DNA of 64,000 nt from Streptomyces sp. NBC_01241 (GTDB lineage: Bacteria; Actinomycetota; Actinomycetes; Streptomycetales; Streptomycetaceae), in assembly GCF_041435435.1 (NCBI RefSeq), contig NZ_CP108494.1, positions 2,452,501-2,516,500 of the forward strand. Direction: 5' to 3'. This document shows positions 42,144-51,870 of this stretch, piece by piece. The stretch's first letter is position 1; the number at the start of each line of letters is the position of its first letter. The notes beneath the pieces are model-generated. The model was not told the origin of the DNA and did no database searches. It worked only from the letters and a program-made list of their open reading frames with translations. The position numbers and the translations under genes were made by a program.

Positions 42144-43364
42144 TCAGGCGTGGCGGGGCGCCGGGGCGCGGAACGGGTCGATGCCGCCGACCTCGCGCAG
42201 CGCGAGGGTCAGGGCACGCTGCAGGGCGAACTGCCCGGCGCCGACCAGCCCTGCGTCGGCGCCCAGGCTGGCCCGCTCGATGGTGAGGTGTTGGGTGACC
42301 AGCGGGTGGCAGCTCTCGTAGAGCTGGCTGCGTACGGCGGCGACGAACGGCTCCAGGGTGGAGAGAATGCCGCCGAGGTAAACCGCGTCCGGGTTGAAGA
42401 AGTTGACGTTGGCGGCGAGCACTTGGCCCAGGTAGTCGCCGGCCCTGCGGACCGCGCGGGTGGCCTCCGGGTCGGCGTCGACGGCCAGCCGGGCCACGTC
42501 CTCGGTGCTGCTGACGTCGGCCCCGCGCTCGCGCAGAATGCGGACCAGGGCGGCACCGGACGCCACGGTTTCCAGGCAGCCGGTGTTGCCGCAGGAGCAG
42601 GGGATGTCGGCGCCGGCGTCGATCCGGATGTGGGTGATGTCACCGGCCGCGCCGGTGGCGCCCCGGTAGAGACGTCCGTCGGCGATGACGCCGGCGCCGA
42701 TCGCGGAGCCGATCTTCACCATGATCGCCTGCCGGTGCTCGGCGGGCCGTACGGTGTGCTCGCCGACCGCCATGCAGTTGGCGTCGTTGTCCACGGCGGC
42801 CGGGACACCGAAGCGTTCCTCCAGCCAGGCGGTGACCGGGAAACGGTTCCAGCCCGGCATCCGCGACGGCAGGACGACCGAGCCCGACGCGACGTCCACC
42901 GGCCCCGGCAGCGAGAGCCCGACCCCGCGCAGCCGGCCGCGGCCGCGCTGCTCGGCCAGCGCCTCCAGTGTCTCGGCGAGCCGGGGCAGAGCCGCCTCGG
43001 GGCCGTCGGCGATCACGAAGGGGACGGTCGAGACATCGGTCAGACCGCCGCCGGGCAGCACCACACCGATCCGGGCGTGCCGGCCGCCGAGGTCGGCGGC
43101 GACGGCGAACTCGTCGTTGCTTCCCAGTCTCAGCACTTTGCGAGGGCGCCCGCCTGTGGAGGACTGGGTGCCCTCCTCGGCGATCAGCCCGCGCTCCACC
43201 AGATGGGCCACGGTGAGAGAGATGGTGGAGGCTGCGGCCCCCAGCAGTCCGGCAAGTTCGGCGCGTGACGAGGCCTGGCCCGATGCGACGAGTTCCAGGA
43301 CCCGCGCGGCGAGGGCCGGGGTGCCTTTCGCAGCCTTGCGGTCCCATGCACTTATTTCAGTCAT
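42144..43364 (-). CDS. ROK-family transcriptional repressor
   Basis: A 406-residue ROK protein with an N-terminal MarR-like helix-turn-helix (ASSRAELAGLLGAAASTISLTVAHLVERGLI) and a sugar-kinase-fold C-terminus. VDNDANCMAVGEH, GSAIGAGVIADGRLYRGATGAAGDITHI and the zinc loop CSCGNTGCLE are present. It is probably inactivated by a sugar or sugar phosphate. Promoter elements GAAGTTACTTC (43369-43379) and AGTAACTTACT (43536-43546) in the divergent region are likely its operators. It should control both the CutC/MlrC/ROK operon and the importer operon. Confidence 0.9.
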   Translation of the reverse strand: MTEISAWDRKAAKGTPALAARVLELVASGQASSRAELAGLLGAAASTISLTVAHLVERGLIAEEGTQSSTGGRPRKVLRLGSNDEFAVAADLGGRHARIGVVLPGGGLTDVSTVPFVIADGPEAALPRLAETLEALAEQRGRGRLRGVGLSLPGPVDVASGSVVLPSRMPGWNRFPVTAWLEERFGVPAAVDNDANCMAVGEHTVRPAEHRQAIMVKIGSAIGAGVIADGRLYRGATGAAGDITHIRIDAGADIPCSCGNTGCLETVASGAALVRILRERGADVSSTEDVARLAVDADPEATRAVRRAGDYLGQVLAANVNFFNPDAVYLGGILSTLEPFVAAVRSQLYESCHPLVTQHLTIERASLGADAGLVGAGQFALQRALTLALREVGGIDPFRAPAPRHA

Positions 43365-43368
43365 GTAC

Positions 43369-43379
43369 GAAGTTACTTC
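43369..43379. promoter_or_regulatory. Candidate ROK operator 1
   Basis: GAAGTTACTTC, a perfect 5+1+5 inverted repeat four bases before the ROK repressor ATG. Its core AAGTTACT recurs in the second site at 43536-43546. Confidence 0.5.
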
Positions 43380-43535
43380 CGCAACGGTGTGTGTGGCGAA
43401 GACAATACGCCCGCGCCTGGCGCTGGGGGAACAGCTTCACGAAGGAAGTGAGCCACACCTGAAACCCATTTAATCCACCCAAATCAACCCAAAGAAGAGG
43501 AGGGATCGGAGCAAGTCGGCTTTTTTCAGAGGTGC

Positions 43536-43546
43536 AGTAACTTACT
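43536..43546. promoter_or_regulatory. Candidate ROK operator 2
   Basis: AGTAACTTACT, a perfect 5+1+5 inverted repeat followed by an AT-rich stretch, about 100 bases upstream of the binding-protein gene. On the other strand it contains AAGTTACT, the core of site 1. Confidence 0.5.
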
Positions 43547-43647
43547 TTTTACTATTTCTTGTTTGTTTCTTCGGCGTGTCCGGCGTTAGCTGTCGTGAAC
43601 GCAGTGCCGGTCCCGGACATACGGGTCCTTTCACCCTGAGGAGAGTC

Positions 43648-45468
43648 ATGTTCCTTGCTCACACGGCGAACAGCCGCCGCTGGGCCCTCGTCGCGGGCGC
43701 CGCTGTCACCGCGGGTGCTCTGCTGACCGGTTGTTCCGGGGGCGGCACTTCGTCGTCGTCCGCCTCCGGCTCGTCGGACACCATCAACTACGCGCTGCCG
43801 GCCAACTTCACGCCGAACTGGATCCTCCCGGTCGGCACCGCCGCGCACCTGAACACCAACAACTCCTCCATATCCCAGTCCCTCTGGGAACCGCTGATCG
43901 CCTACGACGGCTCCACCGGCAAGGTCGGCTGGAACAAGGACAACTCGCTGGCCACCGCCGCAGACTTCGCCAAGGACAGCAAGAGCGTCACGATCACGCT
44001 CGGCGACCGGCACTGGAGCGACGGCAAGCAGATCACCTCCCGCGACGTGGAGTTCTGGTTCAACCTGGTCAAGGCCAACAAGGCCGACTGGGCGAGCTAC
44101 AGCCCGGGCAAGGCGCCGGACAACTGGACCGCGCTGAAGGTCGTCGACGACACGCACTTCACCATCACCTTCGACCAGGCGTACAACCAGCAGTGGATGC
44201 TCGCCAACGAGTTGAGCATGATCCGCCCGATGCCGCAGCACGTCTGGGACAAGACCAGCGACTCGGGCACGGTGTCGGACCTCGACCGCACCGCCGCGGA
44301 CGCCAAGAAGGTCTGGGCGTACCTGAACAACGCCGCCAAGAAGATCTCCGGTTACGCCACCGACCCGCTCTGGAAGACGGTCAGCGGCCCGTACACCATC
44401 AAGTCGTTCTCCACGGCCGGCAAGGTCCAGCTGGTGGCCAACGCCAAGTACGACGGCGGCGGCAAGGCCAACATCAAGACCGTGAACCTGCTGCCGTTCA
44501 CCACCGCGGACGCCGAGGAGAACGCTCTGAGGGCAGGCACGGTCGACTACGGCTACATCAACGCCACCAACCTCAGCCAGGAGTCGTCCTTCGCCGCCAA
44601 GGGCTACACGGTGAAGCCGTGGTCCGGCTGGGCCATCACGTACATGCCCTACAACTTCAACAACCCCACCATGGGCGCGGTGTTCAAGCAGCTCTACGCC
44701 CGCCAGGCGATCCAGATGTCGGTGGATCAGACCACCCTCTCCAAGGTCGTCTTCAACGGCACCGCGGTCCCCACCTACGGCCCGATCCCGCAGGGCCAGA
44801 GCTCGTCCTTCGTCTCGTCGGAGCAGAAGAGCAACCCGTACCCGTTCTCCACCGCCAAGGCGAGGAAGCTGCTGACCAGCCACGGCTGGAGCGAGCAGAA
44901 CGGCACCATGGTGTGCACCAGCCCGGGCACCGGCGACAGCCAGTGCGGCGCCGGCGTGGACAAGGGCACCAAGTTCTCGATGCAGGTGCTCTCGCAGTCC
45001 GGTTCGACCGTGACCGACAACATGATGAGCGCCCTGCAGTCTTCGTTCGCCAAGACCGGCATCGACTTCACCATCAAGACCGCCCCGGTCAACTCGGTCC
45101 TCTCGCAGGCCGGCCAGTGCAAGGCCGACCAGGCCGGCTGCAAGTGGCAGCTGTCGTTCTTCGGCACCGCGGGCAGCTGGTACTTCCCGGCCTACCCGAG
45201 CGGTGACTCGCTCTTCGCCACCGGCGGCGGCTCCAACTTCGGCAGCTATTCCAACCCGGCCGTGGACAAGCTGATCACCCAGACCACCACCTCCTCCTCC
45301 GACGAGGCGGTGCAGAAGTACAGCGCGGCCCTGGCCAAGGACCTCCCGGTCGTCTGGCTGCCGGAGCCGGACTACCAGGTCTCCATGGTCAAGAAGGGCC
45401 TGGACGGCTTCGCCCAGGACTCGCTCGCCAACTTCCACCCCGCCATGTGGAAGTGGACGACCAAGTGA
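43648..45468 (+). CDS. Oligopeptide/oligosaccharide-type ABC substrate-binding lipoprotein (SBP family 5)
   Basis: A 606-residue binding protein. The lipoprotein signal ends in LLTGC (Cys ~30) followed by a Ser/Gly linker. The mature part shows SQSLWEPLIAYDG, LGDRHWSDGKQITSRDVEFWFNL and LPFTTADAEENALRAGTVDYG, which match DppA/OppA-type proteins of the family that bind peptides, glycosides or nickel chelates. GAGGAGAG precedes ATG 43648. It is the first gene of the plus-strand importer operon, divergent from the ROK repressor. Confidence 0.93.
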   Translation: MFLAHTANSRRWALVAGAAVTAGALLTGCSGGGTSSSSASGSSDTINYALPANFTPNWILPVGTAAHLNTNNSSISQSLWEPLIAYDGSTGKVGWNKDNSLATAADFAKDSKSVTITLGDRHWSDGKQITSRDVEFWFNLVKANKADWASYSPGKAPDNWTALKVVDDTHFTITFDQAYNQQWMLANELSMIRPMPQHVWDKTSDSGTVSDLDRTAADAKKVWAYLNNAAKKISGYATDPLWKTVSGPYTIKSFSTAGKVQLVANAKYDGGGKANIKTVNLLPFTTADAEENALRAGTVDYGYINATNLSQESSFAAKGYTVKPWSGWAITYMPYNFNNPTMGAVFKQLYARQAIQMSVDQTTLSKVVFNGTAVPTYGPIPQGQSSSFVSSEQKSNPYPFSTAKARKLLTSHGWSEQNGTMVCTSPGTGDSQCGAGVDKGTKFSMQVLSQSGSTVTDNMMSALQSSFAKTGIDFTIKTAPVNSVLSQAGQCKADQAGCKWQLSFFGTAGSWYFPAYPSGDSLFATGGGSNFGSYSNPAVDKLITQTTTSSSDEAVQKYSAALAKDLPVVWLPEPDYQVSMVKKGLDGFAQDSLANFHPAMWKWTTK

Positions 45469-45518
45469 GCCCGGCCGGTGACCCCGCGTACCACTGAGCC
45501 GAAGCGACCGGAAAGCAC

Positions 45519-46478
45519 ATGAGTACTTCCTCGTACCTGATCAGGCGAGTCCTCCAAGCCGTCGTGGTGATCGTCATCGTGACGATCGTGGTCTTCGGTC
45601 TGCTGCACGCCCTGCCCGGGGGTCCCGCTCGCGGGATCCTCGGCCCGCAGGCCACGGCGCAGCAGATCGCGTCCTTCAACCACGAGCAGGGCCTCGACAA
45701 GCCACTTCCCGTGCAGTACTTCTACTACCTGAACCAGCTGCTGCACGGCGACCTCGGCACCTCCTACACCCTCAATGAGCCGGTCTCCCAGCTCATCACC
45801 GAGCGGCTGGCCAAGACCCTGGTCCTCACCGCCCTGTCGGCGATCGTCGGCCTCGTGCTGGCCATCCCGCTGGGCATGTGGCAGGCCGTCCGGCGCAACA
45901 AGCCGATCGACTACGTCATCACCACGCTGAGCTTCATCGCCTACTCCACGCCCGTGTACTTCCTCGGGCTGATCCTGGTACTGGTGTTCAGCCAGGTGCT
46001 GCCTTGGTTCCCGTCCCAGGCCCCGCAGGGGGACACGCTCGCCCAGGTGTTCTCCGAACCGCAGGCGCTGGTGCTGCCGGTCATCGCCGGTGCCGCCTCG
46101 ATGATCGCGGTGTTCAGCCGCTACATGCGGGCGGCCACCCTGGAGAACCTCTCCGAGGACTACGTCAGGACGGCACGGGCCGGCGGTTCCCGCTCCCGCG
46201 CCATCCTCTGGCGGCATGTGTTCCGCAACTCGCTGACGCCGGTGGTCGCCATGCTCGGCTACTACGTACCGGTGCTGTTCGGCGGCGCCCTGGTGGTCGA
46301 GCAGCTCTTCAACTACCCCGGTATGGGGCTGCTCTTCTGGACCGCCGCGCAGTCCTCCGACTACCCGGTGCTGCTGGGCTGCGTGCTGGTCATCGCGGCC
46401 GCCACGGTGGTCGGCACGCTGCTCGCCGACATCGTCCAGCGGATCATCGACCCCCGAGTGAAGGCAGGCCGGGCATGA
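45519..46478 (+). CDS. Peptide-type ABC permease, DppB-like
   Basis: A 319-residue permease with six membrane segments. The N-terminal LIRRVLQAVVVIVIVTIVVFGLLHALPGGPA and the coupling loop YVRTARAGGSRSRAILWRHVFRNSLTPVV are DppB marks. The stop overlaps the ATG of the second permease (ATGA). Confidence 0.93.
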   Translation: MSTSSYLIRRVLQAVVVIVIVTIVVFGLLHALPGGPARGILGPQATAQQIASFNHEQGLDKPLPVQYFYYLNQLLHGDLGTSYTLNEPVSQLITERLAKTLVLTALSAIVGLVLAIPLGMWQAVRRNKPIDYVITTLSFIAYSTPVYFLGLILVLVFSQVLPWFPSQAPQGDTLAQVFSEPQALVLPVIAGAASMIAVFSRYMRAATLENLSEDYVRTARAGGSRSRAILWRHVFRNSLTPVVAMLGYYVPVLFGGALVVEQLFNYPGMGLLFWTAAQSSDYPVLLGCVLVIAAATVVGTLLADIVQRIIDPRVKAGRA

Positions 46479-47374
46479 GCGCCGTCATCCAGCCGGGCCA
46501 GGCGCCCGGCACGGCCACCGCCGCCGCCACGGCGTCCGGCGCCCGGCTCGCCGTCCGGCGCTTCCTGCGCAACCGGCTCGCCGTGGTCGGGCTCGGCGTC
46601 GTGGTCCTCTTCTTCCTGCTCTGCTTCGCCGGTCCGCTGGTGTACTCCACCGACCAGACCCACACGATGCTCCAGCAGGTCAACCTCGCCCCCAGCGGCT
46701 CGCACTGGCTCGGCACCGACGCGGTCGGCCACGACGAGCTGGGCCGGCTGATGTACGGCGGCAAGGTGTCGCTGATCGTCGGCCTCGCCGCAGGCATCCT
46801 GGCCACCGTGATCGGCACCCTGTGGGGCGCCGTCGCCGGCTACGCGGGCGGCTGGGTCGACGCGGTCATGATGCGGATCGTGGACGCGGGGATCGCCATC
46901 CCGGCGCTCTTCATCCTGCTGGTGGTCTCCGCCATCACCACCCCGGGCCTGACCGGACTGATCGTCCTCCTGGGCTTCGTCTCCTGGCTGGTGCCGTCCC
47001 GGCTGATCAGGGCCGAGACGCTCTCCCTGAAGAACCGCGACTACGTCCTGACCCTGCGGGCCATCGGCGGGACGCACGCCCGGGCGATCACCCGGCACAT
47101 CCTGCCGAACTCGGTCTCGACCATCATCGTCGCGGCCACCTTCCAGATCGCCGACGCCATCCTGCTGGTCGCCTACGTCTCCTACCTGGGCCTGGGCGTC
47201 CAGCCGCCGGCCACCGACTGGGGCGGCATGCTCTCGGCCGGTCTCACCGCCGCCTACTCCGGCTACTGGTGGCTCATCCTGCCGCCGGGCCTGGCCATCA
47301 TCCTGGTGGTGTGGGCGTTCAACGCGATCGGGGACGGACTCCGCGACGCATTCGATGTGAGGGGACGCGGATGA
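46475..47374 (+). CDS. Peptide-type ABC permease, DppC-like
   Basis: A 299-residue permease. The N-terminal FLRNRLAVVGLGVVVLFFLLCF helix, SGSHWLGTDAVGHDELGRLMYGGKVSL and the coupling loop YVLTLRAIGGTHARAITRHILPNSV define DppC. ATG 46475 overlaps the preceding stop, and its own stop overlaps the ATPase gene start. Confidence 0.93.
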   Translation: MSAVIQPGQAPGTATAAATASGARLAVRRFLRNRLAVVGLGVVVLFFLLCFAGPLVYSTDQTHTMLQQVNLAPSGSHWLGTDAVGHDELGRLMYGGKVSLIVGLAAGILATVIGTLWGAVAGYAGGWVDAVMMRIVDAGIAIPALFILLVVSAITTPGLTGLIVLLGFVSWLVPSRLIRAETLSLKNRDYVLTLRAIGGTHARAITRHILPNSVSTIIVAATFQIADAILLVAYVSYLGLGVQPPATDWGGMLSAGLTAAYSGYWWLILPPGLAIILVVWAFNAIGDGLRDAFDVRGRG

Positions 47375-49080
47375 CCGCCACCCAGGGCTCCGCCGCCCCG
47401 CAGGCCGGGCCGATTCTCGAACTCGACGACCTCGGTGTCGTCTTCACCACCGAGACCGGCGAGGTGCCGGCCGTCCGGGGTGTCTCCCTGCACGTCCGCC
47501 CCGGCGAGACGCTCGCCCTGGTCGGCGAGTCGGGTTCCGGCAAGTCCACCATCGCGCTGGCCGCGACGGGCCTGCTGGCCGGCAACGCCCGTGCCACCGG
47601 CAGCGCCACCATCGCCGGCCACCAGGTGGTCGGTGCCCGCGAGGCCGAGCTGGCGGCGCTGCGCGGCCGGACCGTCTCCATGGTGTTCCAGGAACCGGCC
47701 ACCGCGCTCGACCCGCTGACCCGGATCGGCAGGCAGATCGCCGAGGTGATCCGCAACCACCGCAAGGTGTCCGCCAAGGAGGCCGCCGCCGAAGCCGTCG
47801 AACTCCTCCGCAAGGTCGGCATCCCGGAGCCGGAGAGGCGGGCCACCGCCTACCCCTTCCAGCTCTCCGGCGGACAGCGCCAGCGGGTGGTCATCGCCAT
47901 GGCCATCGCCAACGAACCGGCCCTGCTGATCGCCGACGAGCCGACCACCGCGCTGGACGTCACGGTGCAGGCCGAGATCCTCGACCTGCTGCGCCGGCTC
48001 GCCGTCGAGACCGGCACCGGTGTCCTGCTGGTCACCCACAACATGGGCGTGGTCGCGGACTTCGCCGACCGGGTCGCCGTGATGTACCACGGCGAGATCG
48101 TGGAGACCGGACCGGTCGAGGACGTACTGCTCCGCCCGTCCCACGAGTACACCGAGCGGCTGCTCGCCGCCGTCCCCCGGCTGTCGGTCGCCGAGGAGGG
48201 CCGGCCGGCCGCACCGACTGCCGCCGCCCGCCCGGACACCGACCCGGTGGTCGAACTCCACGACATCTCCGTGGTGTTCGGCCATGGCAAGGGCGCCGTA
48301 CGCGCCCTGGACGGGGTCTCGCTCGCCGTCCACGCCGGAGAGACCCTGGGCCTGGTGGGCGAGTCGGGCTCCGGAAAGTCCACCGCGTCCCGGGTCGCGC
48401 TCGGTCTGATCCCGCCGAGTTCCGGCACCGTCTCGCTGTTCGGCACCGACCTGGGCCGCACCCGGTCCCGGGCCCGCCGGGCGCTGCGGGCCGGTATCGG
48501 CGTGGTCCTCCAGGACCCGGTGGCCTCGCTGGACGCCCGGATGACGGTCGGCGAATGCGTCGCCGAGCCGCTCAGGGTGCACCGCCGCGAGCTCTCCGCC
48601 AAGGACCGCCAGAGCAAGGTCGCCGCCGTCCTCGAACGGGTCCGGCTGCCGCGTGAACTGGCCCGGCGCACCCCCCGGGAGCTGTCCGGAGGTCAGCGCC
48701 AGCGGGTCAGCCTGGCCCGCGCCCTGGTCCTGGAGCCCCGGCTGCTGGTCGCCGACGAGCCCACCAGCGCGCTCGACGTGAGCGTGCAGGAGGCGGTGCT
48801 CGAAGTGATCTCCGAGCTCCAGCACGAGCTGGGCTTCGCCTGTCTCTTCGTCTCCCACGACCTGGCCGTCGTACAGCACTTCGCGCAGCGCGTCGCGGTG
48901 ATGCGGGCCGGCCGGATCGAGGAGCAGGGCCCCACCGGGGCAACCCTGCTGCACCCGGAGACCGACTACACCCGCCGGCTGCTGGCCGCCGTGCCGGTGC
49001 CCGACCCGGTGATCCAGCGCGGCCGCAGAGCCGAACGTCTGGCCACCCTCGCGGCCGGCCGGACGGAGGCCCAGGTATGA
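47371..49080 (+). CDS. Fused dual ATPase of a peptide-type ABC importer (DppD-DppF)
   Basis: A 569-residue protein with two ATPase modules. Module 1 (~15-275): [41 protein letters not shown]. Module 2 (~295-560): [41 protein letters not shown]. Both have complete Walker A, signature and Walker B motifs, so a single chain replaces the usual DppD/DppF pair. It overlaps the permease stop and ends overlapping the ROK kinase start. Confidence 0.93.
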   Translation: MTATQGSAAPQAGPILELDDLGVVFTTETGEVPAVRGVSLHVRPGETLALVGESGSGKSTIALAATGLLAGNARATGSATIAGHQVVGAREAELAALRGRTVSMVFQEPATALDPLTRIGRQIAEVIRNHRKVSAKEAAAEAVELLRKVGIPEPERRATAYPFQLSGGQRQRVVIAMAIANEPALLIADEPTTALDVTVQAEILDLLRRLAVETGTGVLLVTHNMGVVADFADRVAVMYHGEIVETGPVEDVLLRPSHEYTERLLAAVPRLSVAEEGRPAAPTAAARPDTDPVVELHDISVVFGHGKGAVRALDGVSLAVHAGETLGLVGESGSGKSTASRVALGLIPPSSGTVSLFGTDLGRTRSRARRALRAGIGVVLQDPVASLDARMTVGECVAEPLRVHRRELSAKDRQSKVAAVLERVRLPRELARRTPRELSGGQRQRVSLARALVLEPRLLVADEPTSALDVSVQEAVLEVISELQHELGFACLFVSHDLAVVQHFAQRVAVMRAGRIEEQGPTGATLLHPETDYTRRLLAAVPVPDPVIQRGRRAERLATLAAGRTEAQV

Positions 49081-50012
49081 GCTTCCGTGACCGTACGCTC
49101 TTCGCCGGAGTGGACATCGGCGGCACCACGACCCAGGTGGTGGTCTGCGCCGAGGACCTGACCGTACTGGACCGCGCGGAGGTGGCTACCCCGGCGGCCG
49201 ACGGCGGCCGGGCCATGATCGGCGCGGCCCTGGGCGCGCTGGCCCCGCTGCTGGAGCGCACCCCCGGCCGGCTCGTCGGCTGCGGGGTCGGCGCGGCCGG
49301 TTTGGTGGACTCCGCCACCGGCCGCATCCTGGTGGCCAGCGACTCCTTCGCCGGCTGGGCCGGCTTCGCGGTGACGGACGCCGTCGAGGAGGCGCTGGGC
49401 GTCCCGGCGTTCCTGGACAACGACGTCAACGCCTTCCTCTGCGGGGAGGTGTCCGGCGGCGCCGTGCGCGGCGAGTCGGACGTCCTCGGGATGACGCTGG
49501 GCACCGGGGTCGGCGGCGCGCTGTGGACCGGCGGCGCGCTGTTCGCCGGTCCGCACGGCGCGGCCGGCGAGATCGGGCACATCCCCGGCTTCGGTGATCT
49601 GCTCTGCTCGTGCGGCGGCCGGGGCCATCTGGAGACCCTGGCGTCCGGCCGTTCCATCGGCGCCCGTTACGCGGACCGCACCGGCCGCCGGCTGACCGCC
49701 CGCGAGGTCGCGCAGGCCGCCGACCACGGTGACCAGGACGCCCTCGCGGTGTACCGGGCCGCCGGTGCCGGGATCGCCCAGGCGATCGTGATGACAGCTG
49801 GCGTCGTGGACATCACCACGGTGGTGGTCGGCGGCGGGGTCAGCCGCGCCTGGCCCCTGTTGGAACCCCTCATCCTGACGTCACTGGCCGCCGACCCGCC
49901 GGTCAGCGGCCACCCTGTCCGGCTGGTCAGGGCCGCCCTGGGGGCCGACGCCGTACCGGTCGGCGCCGCGGCACGGGTGCGACAGGAACTCGCGACGAGG
50001 GGCGAAGTCTGA
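49077..50012 (+). CDS. ROK-family sugar kinase
   Basis: A 311-residue ROK protein without a helix-turn-helix, so a kinase rather than a repressor. The N-terminal ATP loop is FAGVDIGGTTTQVVV, the catalytic Asp is in AFLDNDVNAFLCGE, the LGMTLGTGVGGAL loop and HGAAGEIGHIPG are present, and the zinc motif reads CSCGGRGHLE. It would phosphorylate a hexose or N-acetylhexosamine delivered by the importer. It closes the five-gene plus-strand operon and suggests that the imported compound carries a sugar. Confidence 0.88.
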   Translation: MSFRDRTLFAGVDIGGTTTQVVVCAEDLTVLDRAEVATPAADGGRAMIGAALGALAPLLERTPGRLVGCGVGAAGLVDSATGRILVASDSFAGWAGFAVTDAVEEALGVPAFLDNDVNAFLCGEVSGGAVRGESDVLGMTLGTGVGGALWTGGALFAGPHGAAGEIGHIPGFGDLLCSCGGRGHLETLASGRSIGARYADRTGRRLTAREVAQAADHGDQDALAVYRAAGAGIAQAIVMTAGVVDITTVVVGGGVSRAWPLLEPLILTSLAADPPVSGHPVRLVRAALGADAVPVGAAARVRQELATRGEV

Positions 50013-50220
50013 GGAGGCCGGGCGTAGCTGACCGGGAGTCTGCGTCTTCGAGCGCACTCGATGTCAACGCCGGCTGCCCACCGGTGCTCGCGGCGCAAGG
50101 GCGACGCCGCACATAGCGGGGCCCGAGGGATGTCAGCCCGCCCCATGGGCCGGGGCGGCCCGGACTCGTAGGTTCCGGCAACAGTCCGCACGCCCGCACG
50201 TTCCGAACAGGGAGGCCCCC

Positions 50221-51696
50221 GTGCGCTCATCGATCCTGCGACGCCTGTTCCGGCGCGTCGCCTCCACGGCCGCTCTCGCACTCGTCGCGGCGACGCTGAG
50301 CACCGTGGCGGCGGCGCGGCCGGCCGCTGCCGCCGGTGGCCTGGAGCAGGTGACCGGCTTCGGTACCAACCCGGGCAATCTGCAGATGTACGAGTACGCT
50401 CCCGCGGGTCTGCCCGCGAACGCGCCGCTGGTGATCGCCCTGCACGGCTGCACGCAGACCGCCGACGCCTACTACACCCATTCGGGCTGGCCGAAGTACG
50501 CCGATCTGTGGGGCTTCGCCGTGGTCTTCCCGCAGACCACGTCGGCCAACAACGCCCTGTCCTGCTTCGGCTGGTTCGACCCGGCCGAGGACACCAGGGG
50601 CAAGGGCGAGGCCGCCTCGATCGTGCAGATGGTGGAGTACGCGAGGCAGCAGTACGGCTCGGACGCGCGCCGGGTGTACGTCACCGGCCTGTCGGCGGGC
50701 GGCGGGATGACGGCCGACCTGCTGGCCGCGTACCCGGACGTGTTCGCGGGCGGCTCCGTGGCGTCGGGCCTGCCCGCCCAGTGCGCGACGAGCCAGTCGG
50801 CCGCGTCCGGCTGCCAGACGGGCCCGCAGAAGCTGACGGCCGCGCAGTGGGGCGACAAGGTGCGCGGCTCCTATCCCGGATACTCCGGCCCCTGGCCCCG
50901 CGTGGCGATCTGGCAGGGCACCTCCGACTACACCGTGTATCCCGCCAACGCCACGGCCCTGCGCGACCAGTGGACGGACGTCTGGGGCATCGGTCAGACC
51001 CCGTCGTCCACGGACACCCTCCCCGGGAACACGACCCGCAGCGTCTACAACGACGCCACCGGGAAGCCCGCCGTGGCGACGTACTCCATCTCCGGCATGG
51101 GCCACGGCCTCGCCGTCGGCCCCGGCTCCGGCACCGACCAGTGCGGGAGCACGGCGGCGTACTTCCTGAACACCATCTGCTCGACGTACTACACGGGCGT
51201 CTTCTGGGGCCTGGACCAGGGCCAGGGCACACCGGGCGGCGGTGACCAACTCCCCGCCCCGTCCGGCCTGCGGGTCACCGCCGTCACGGCGAACAGCGCC
51301 TCCCTGTCCTGGAACGCGGTCCCGGGCGCGGCCTCGTACACGGTCCACCGCAACGGTACGAAGGTCGCCTCCCCCTCCTCCACGACCTACACGGACACGG
51401 GCCTCACCGCCGGTACGGCCTACCAGTACACGGTGACGGCGGTCGACGGTTCGGGCACACCCGGAACGGCCTCGCCCCAGGTGACGGCGACCACGACCGG
51501 CGGTACGCCCGCCCAGTGCTTCACGGCGACCAACTACGCGCACGTCACGGCGGGGAGGGCGCACACCACGGGCGGATACACGTACGCGAACGGCTCGAAC
51601 GAGAACATGGGCCTGTACAACGTCTTCGTCACCCACACGCTGCGGGAATCACCGGCGGGTCATTTCGTGATCGCGGACACCAGGTGCGCGACCTGA
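50221..51696 (+). CDS. Secreted PHB-depolymerase-type esterase with fibronectin III domain
   Basis: A 491-residue secreted esterase. The signal peptide (~1-38) has an Arg-rich start and a hydrophobic core ending AAAARPAAA. The catalytic domain carries LVIALHGCTQTAD (oxyanion), VYVTGLSAGGGMTADL (nucleophile Ser) and SISGMGHGLAV (His). A fibronectin-III domain follows (~345-430, APSGLRVTAVTANSASLSWNAV), then a ~60-residue C-terminal segment with CFTATNYAHVTAGRA that is known from secreted Streptomyces polymer-degrading enzymes, where it may bind substrate. GTG 50221 follows GGGAGG. Likely substrates are polyhydroxyalkanoates or feruloyl/acetyl esters. Confidence 0.9.
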   Translation: MRSSILRRLFRRVASTAALALVAATLSTVAAARPAAAAGGLEQVTGFGTNPGNLQMYEYAPAGLPANAPLVIALHGCTQTADAYYTHSGWPKYADLWGFAVVFPQTTSANNALSCFGWFDPAEDTRGKGEAASIVQMVEYARQQYGSDARRVYVTGLSAGGGMTADLLAAYPDVFAGGSVASGLPAQCATSQSAASGCQTGPQKLTAAQWGDKVRGSYPGYSGPWPRVAIWQGTSDYTVYPANATALRDQWTDVWGIGQTPSSTDTLPGNTTRSVYNDATGKPAVATYSISGMGHGLAVGPGSGTDQCGSTAAYFLNTICSTYYTGVFWGLDQGQGTPGGGDQLPAPSGLRVTAVTANSASLSWNAVPGAASYTVHRNGTKVASPSSTTYTDTGLTAGTAYQYTVTAVDGSGTPGTASPQVTATTTGGTPAQCFTATNYAHVTAGRAHTTGGYTYANGSNENMGLYNVFVTHTLRESPAGHFVIADTRCAT

Positions 51697-51870
51697 GCGG
51701 CGCCCGGTCCGCCGAGGGTCGACTCATTCGTCCTGCGCCGGAGTTCGGCACCCTTCGTCGCGCCCACCGGATCGGTGCCGTTCCGGACGGTGCGGTGTGA
51801 CAGTGCCCGGTGGAAAGGAGGCGGGACCCATGCGATCCGGACATGGGCCCCTCGGAGCTGCTGTCCGAGC

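Noticed and set aside
42144..43364. ROK protein at 42144-43364 as a sugar kinase
   Set aside because: It has an N-terminal helix-turn-helix and faces the transporter operon, so it is read as the repressor; the separate kinase is at 49077-50012.
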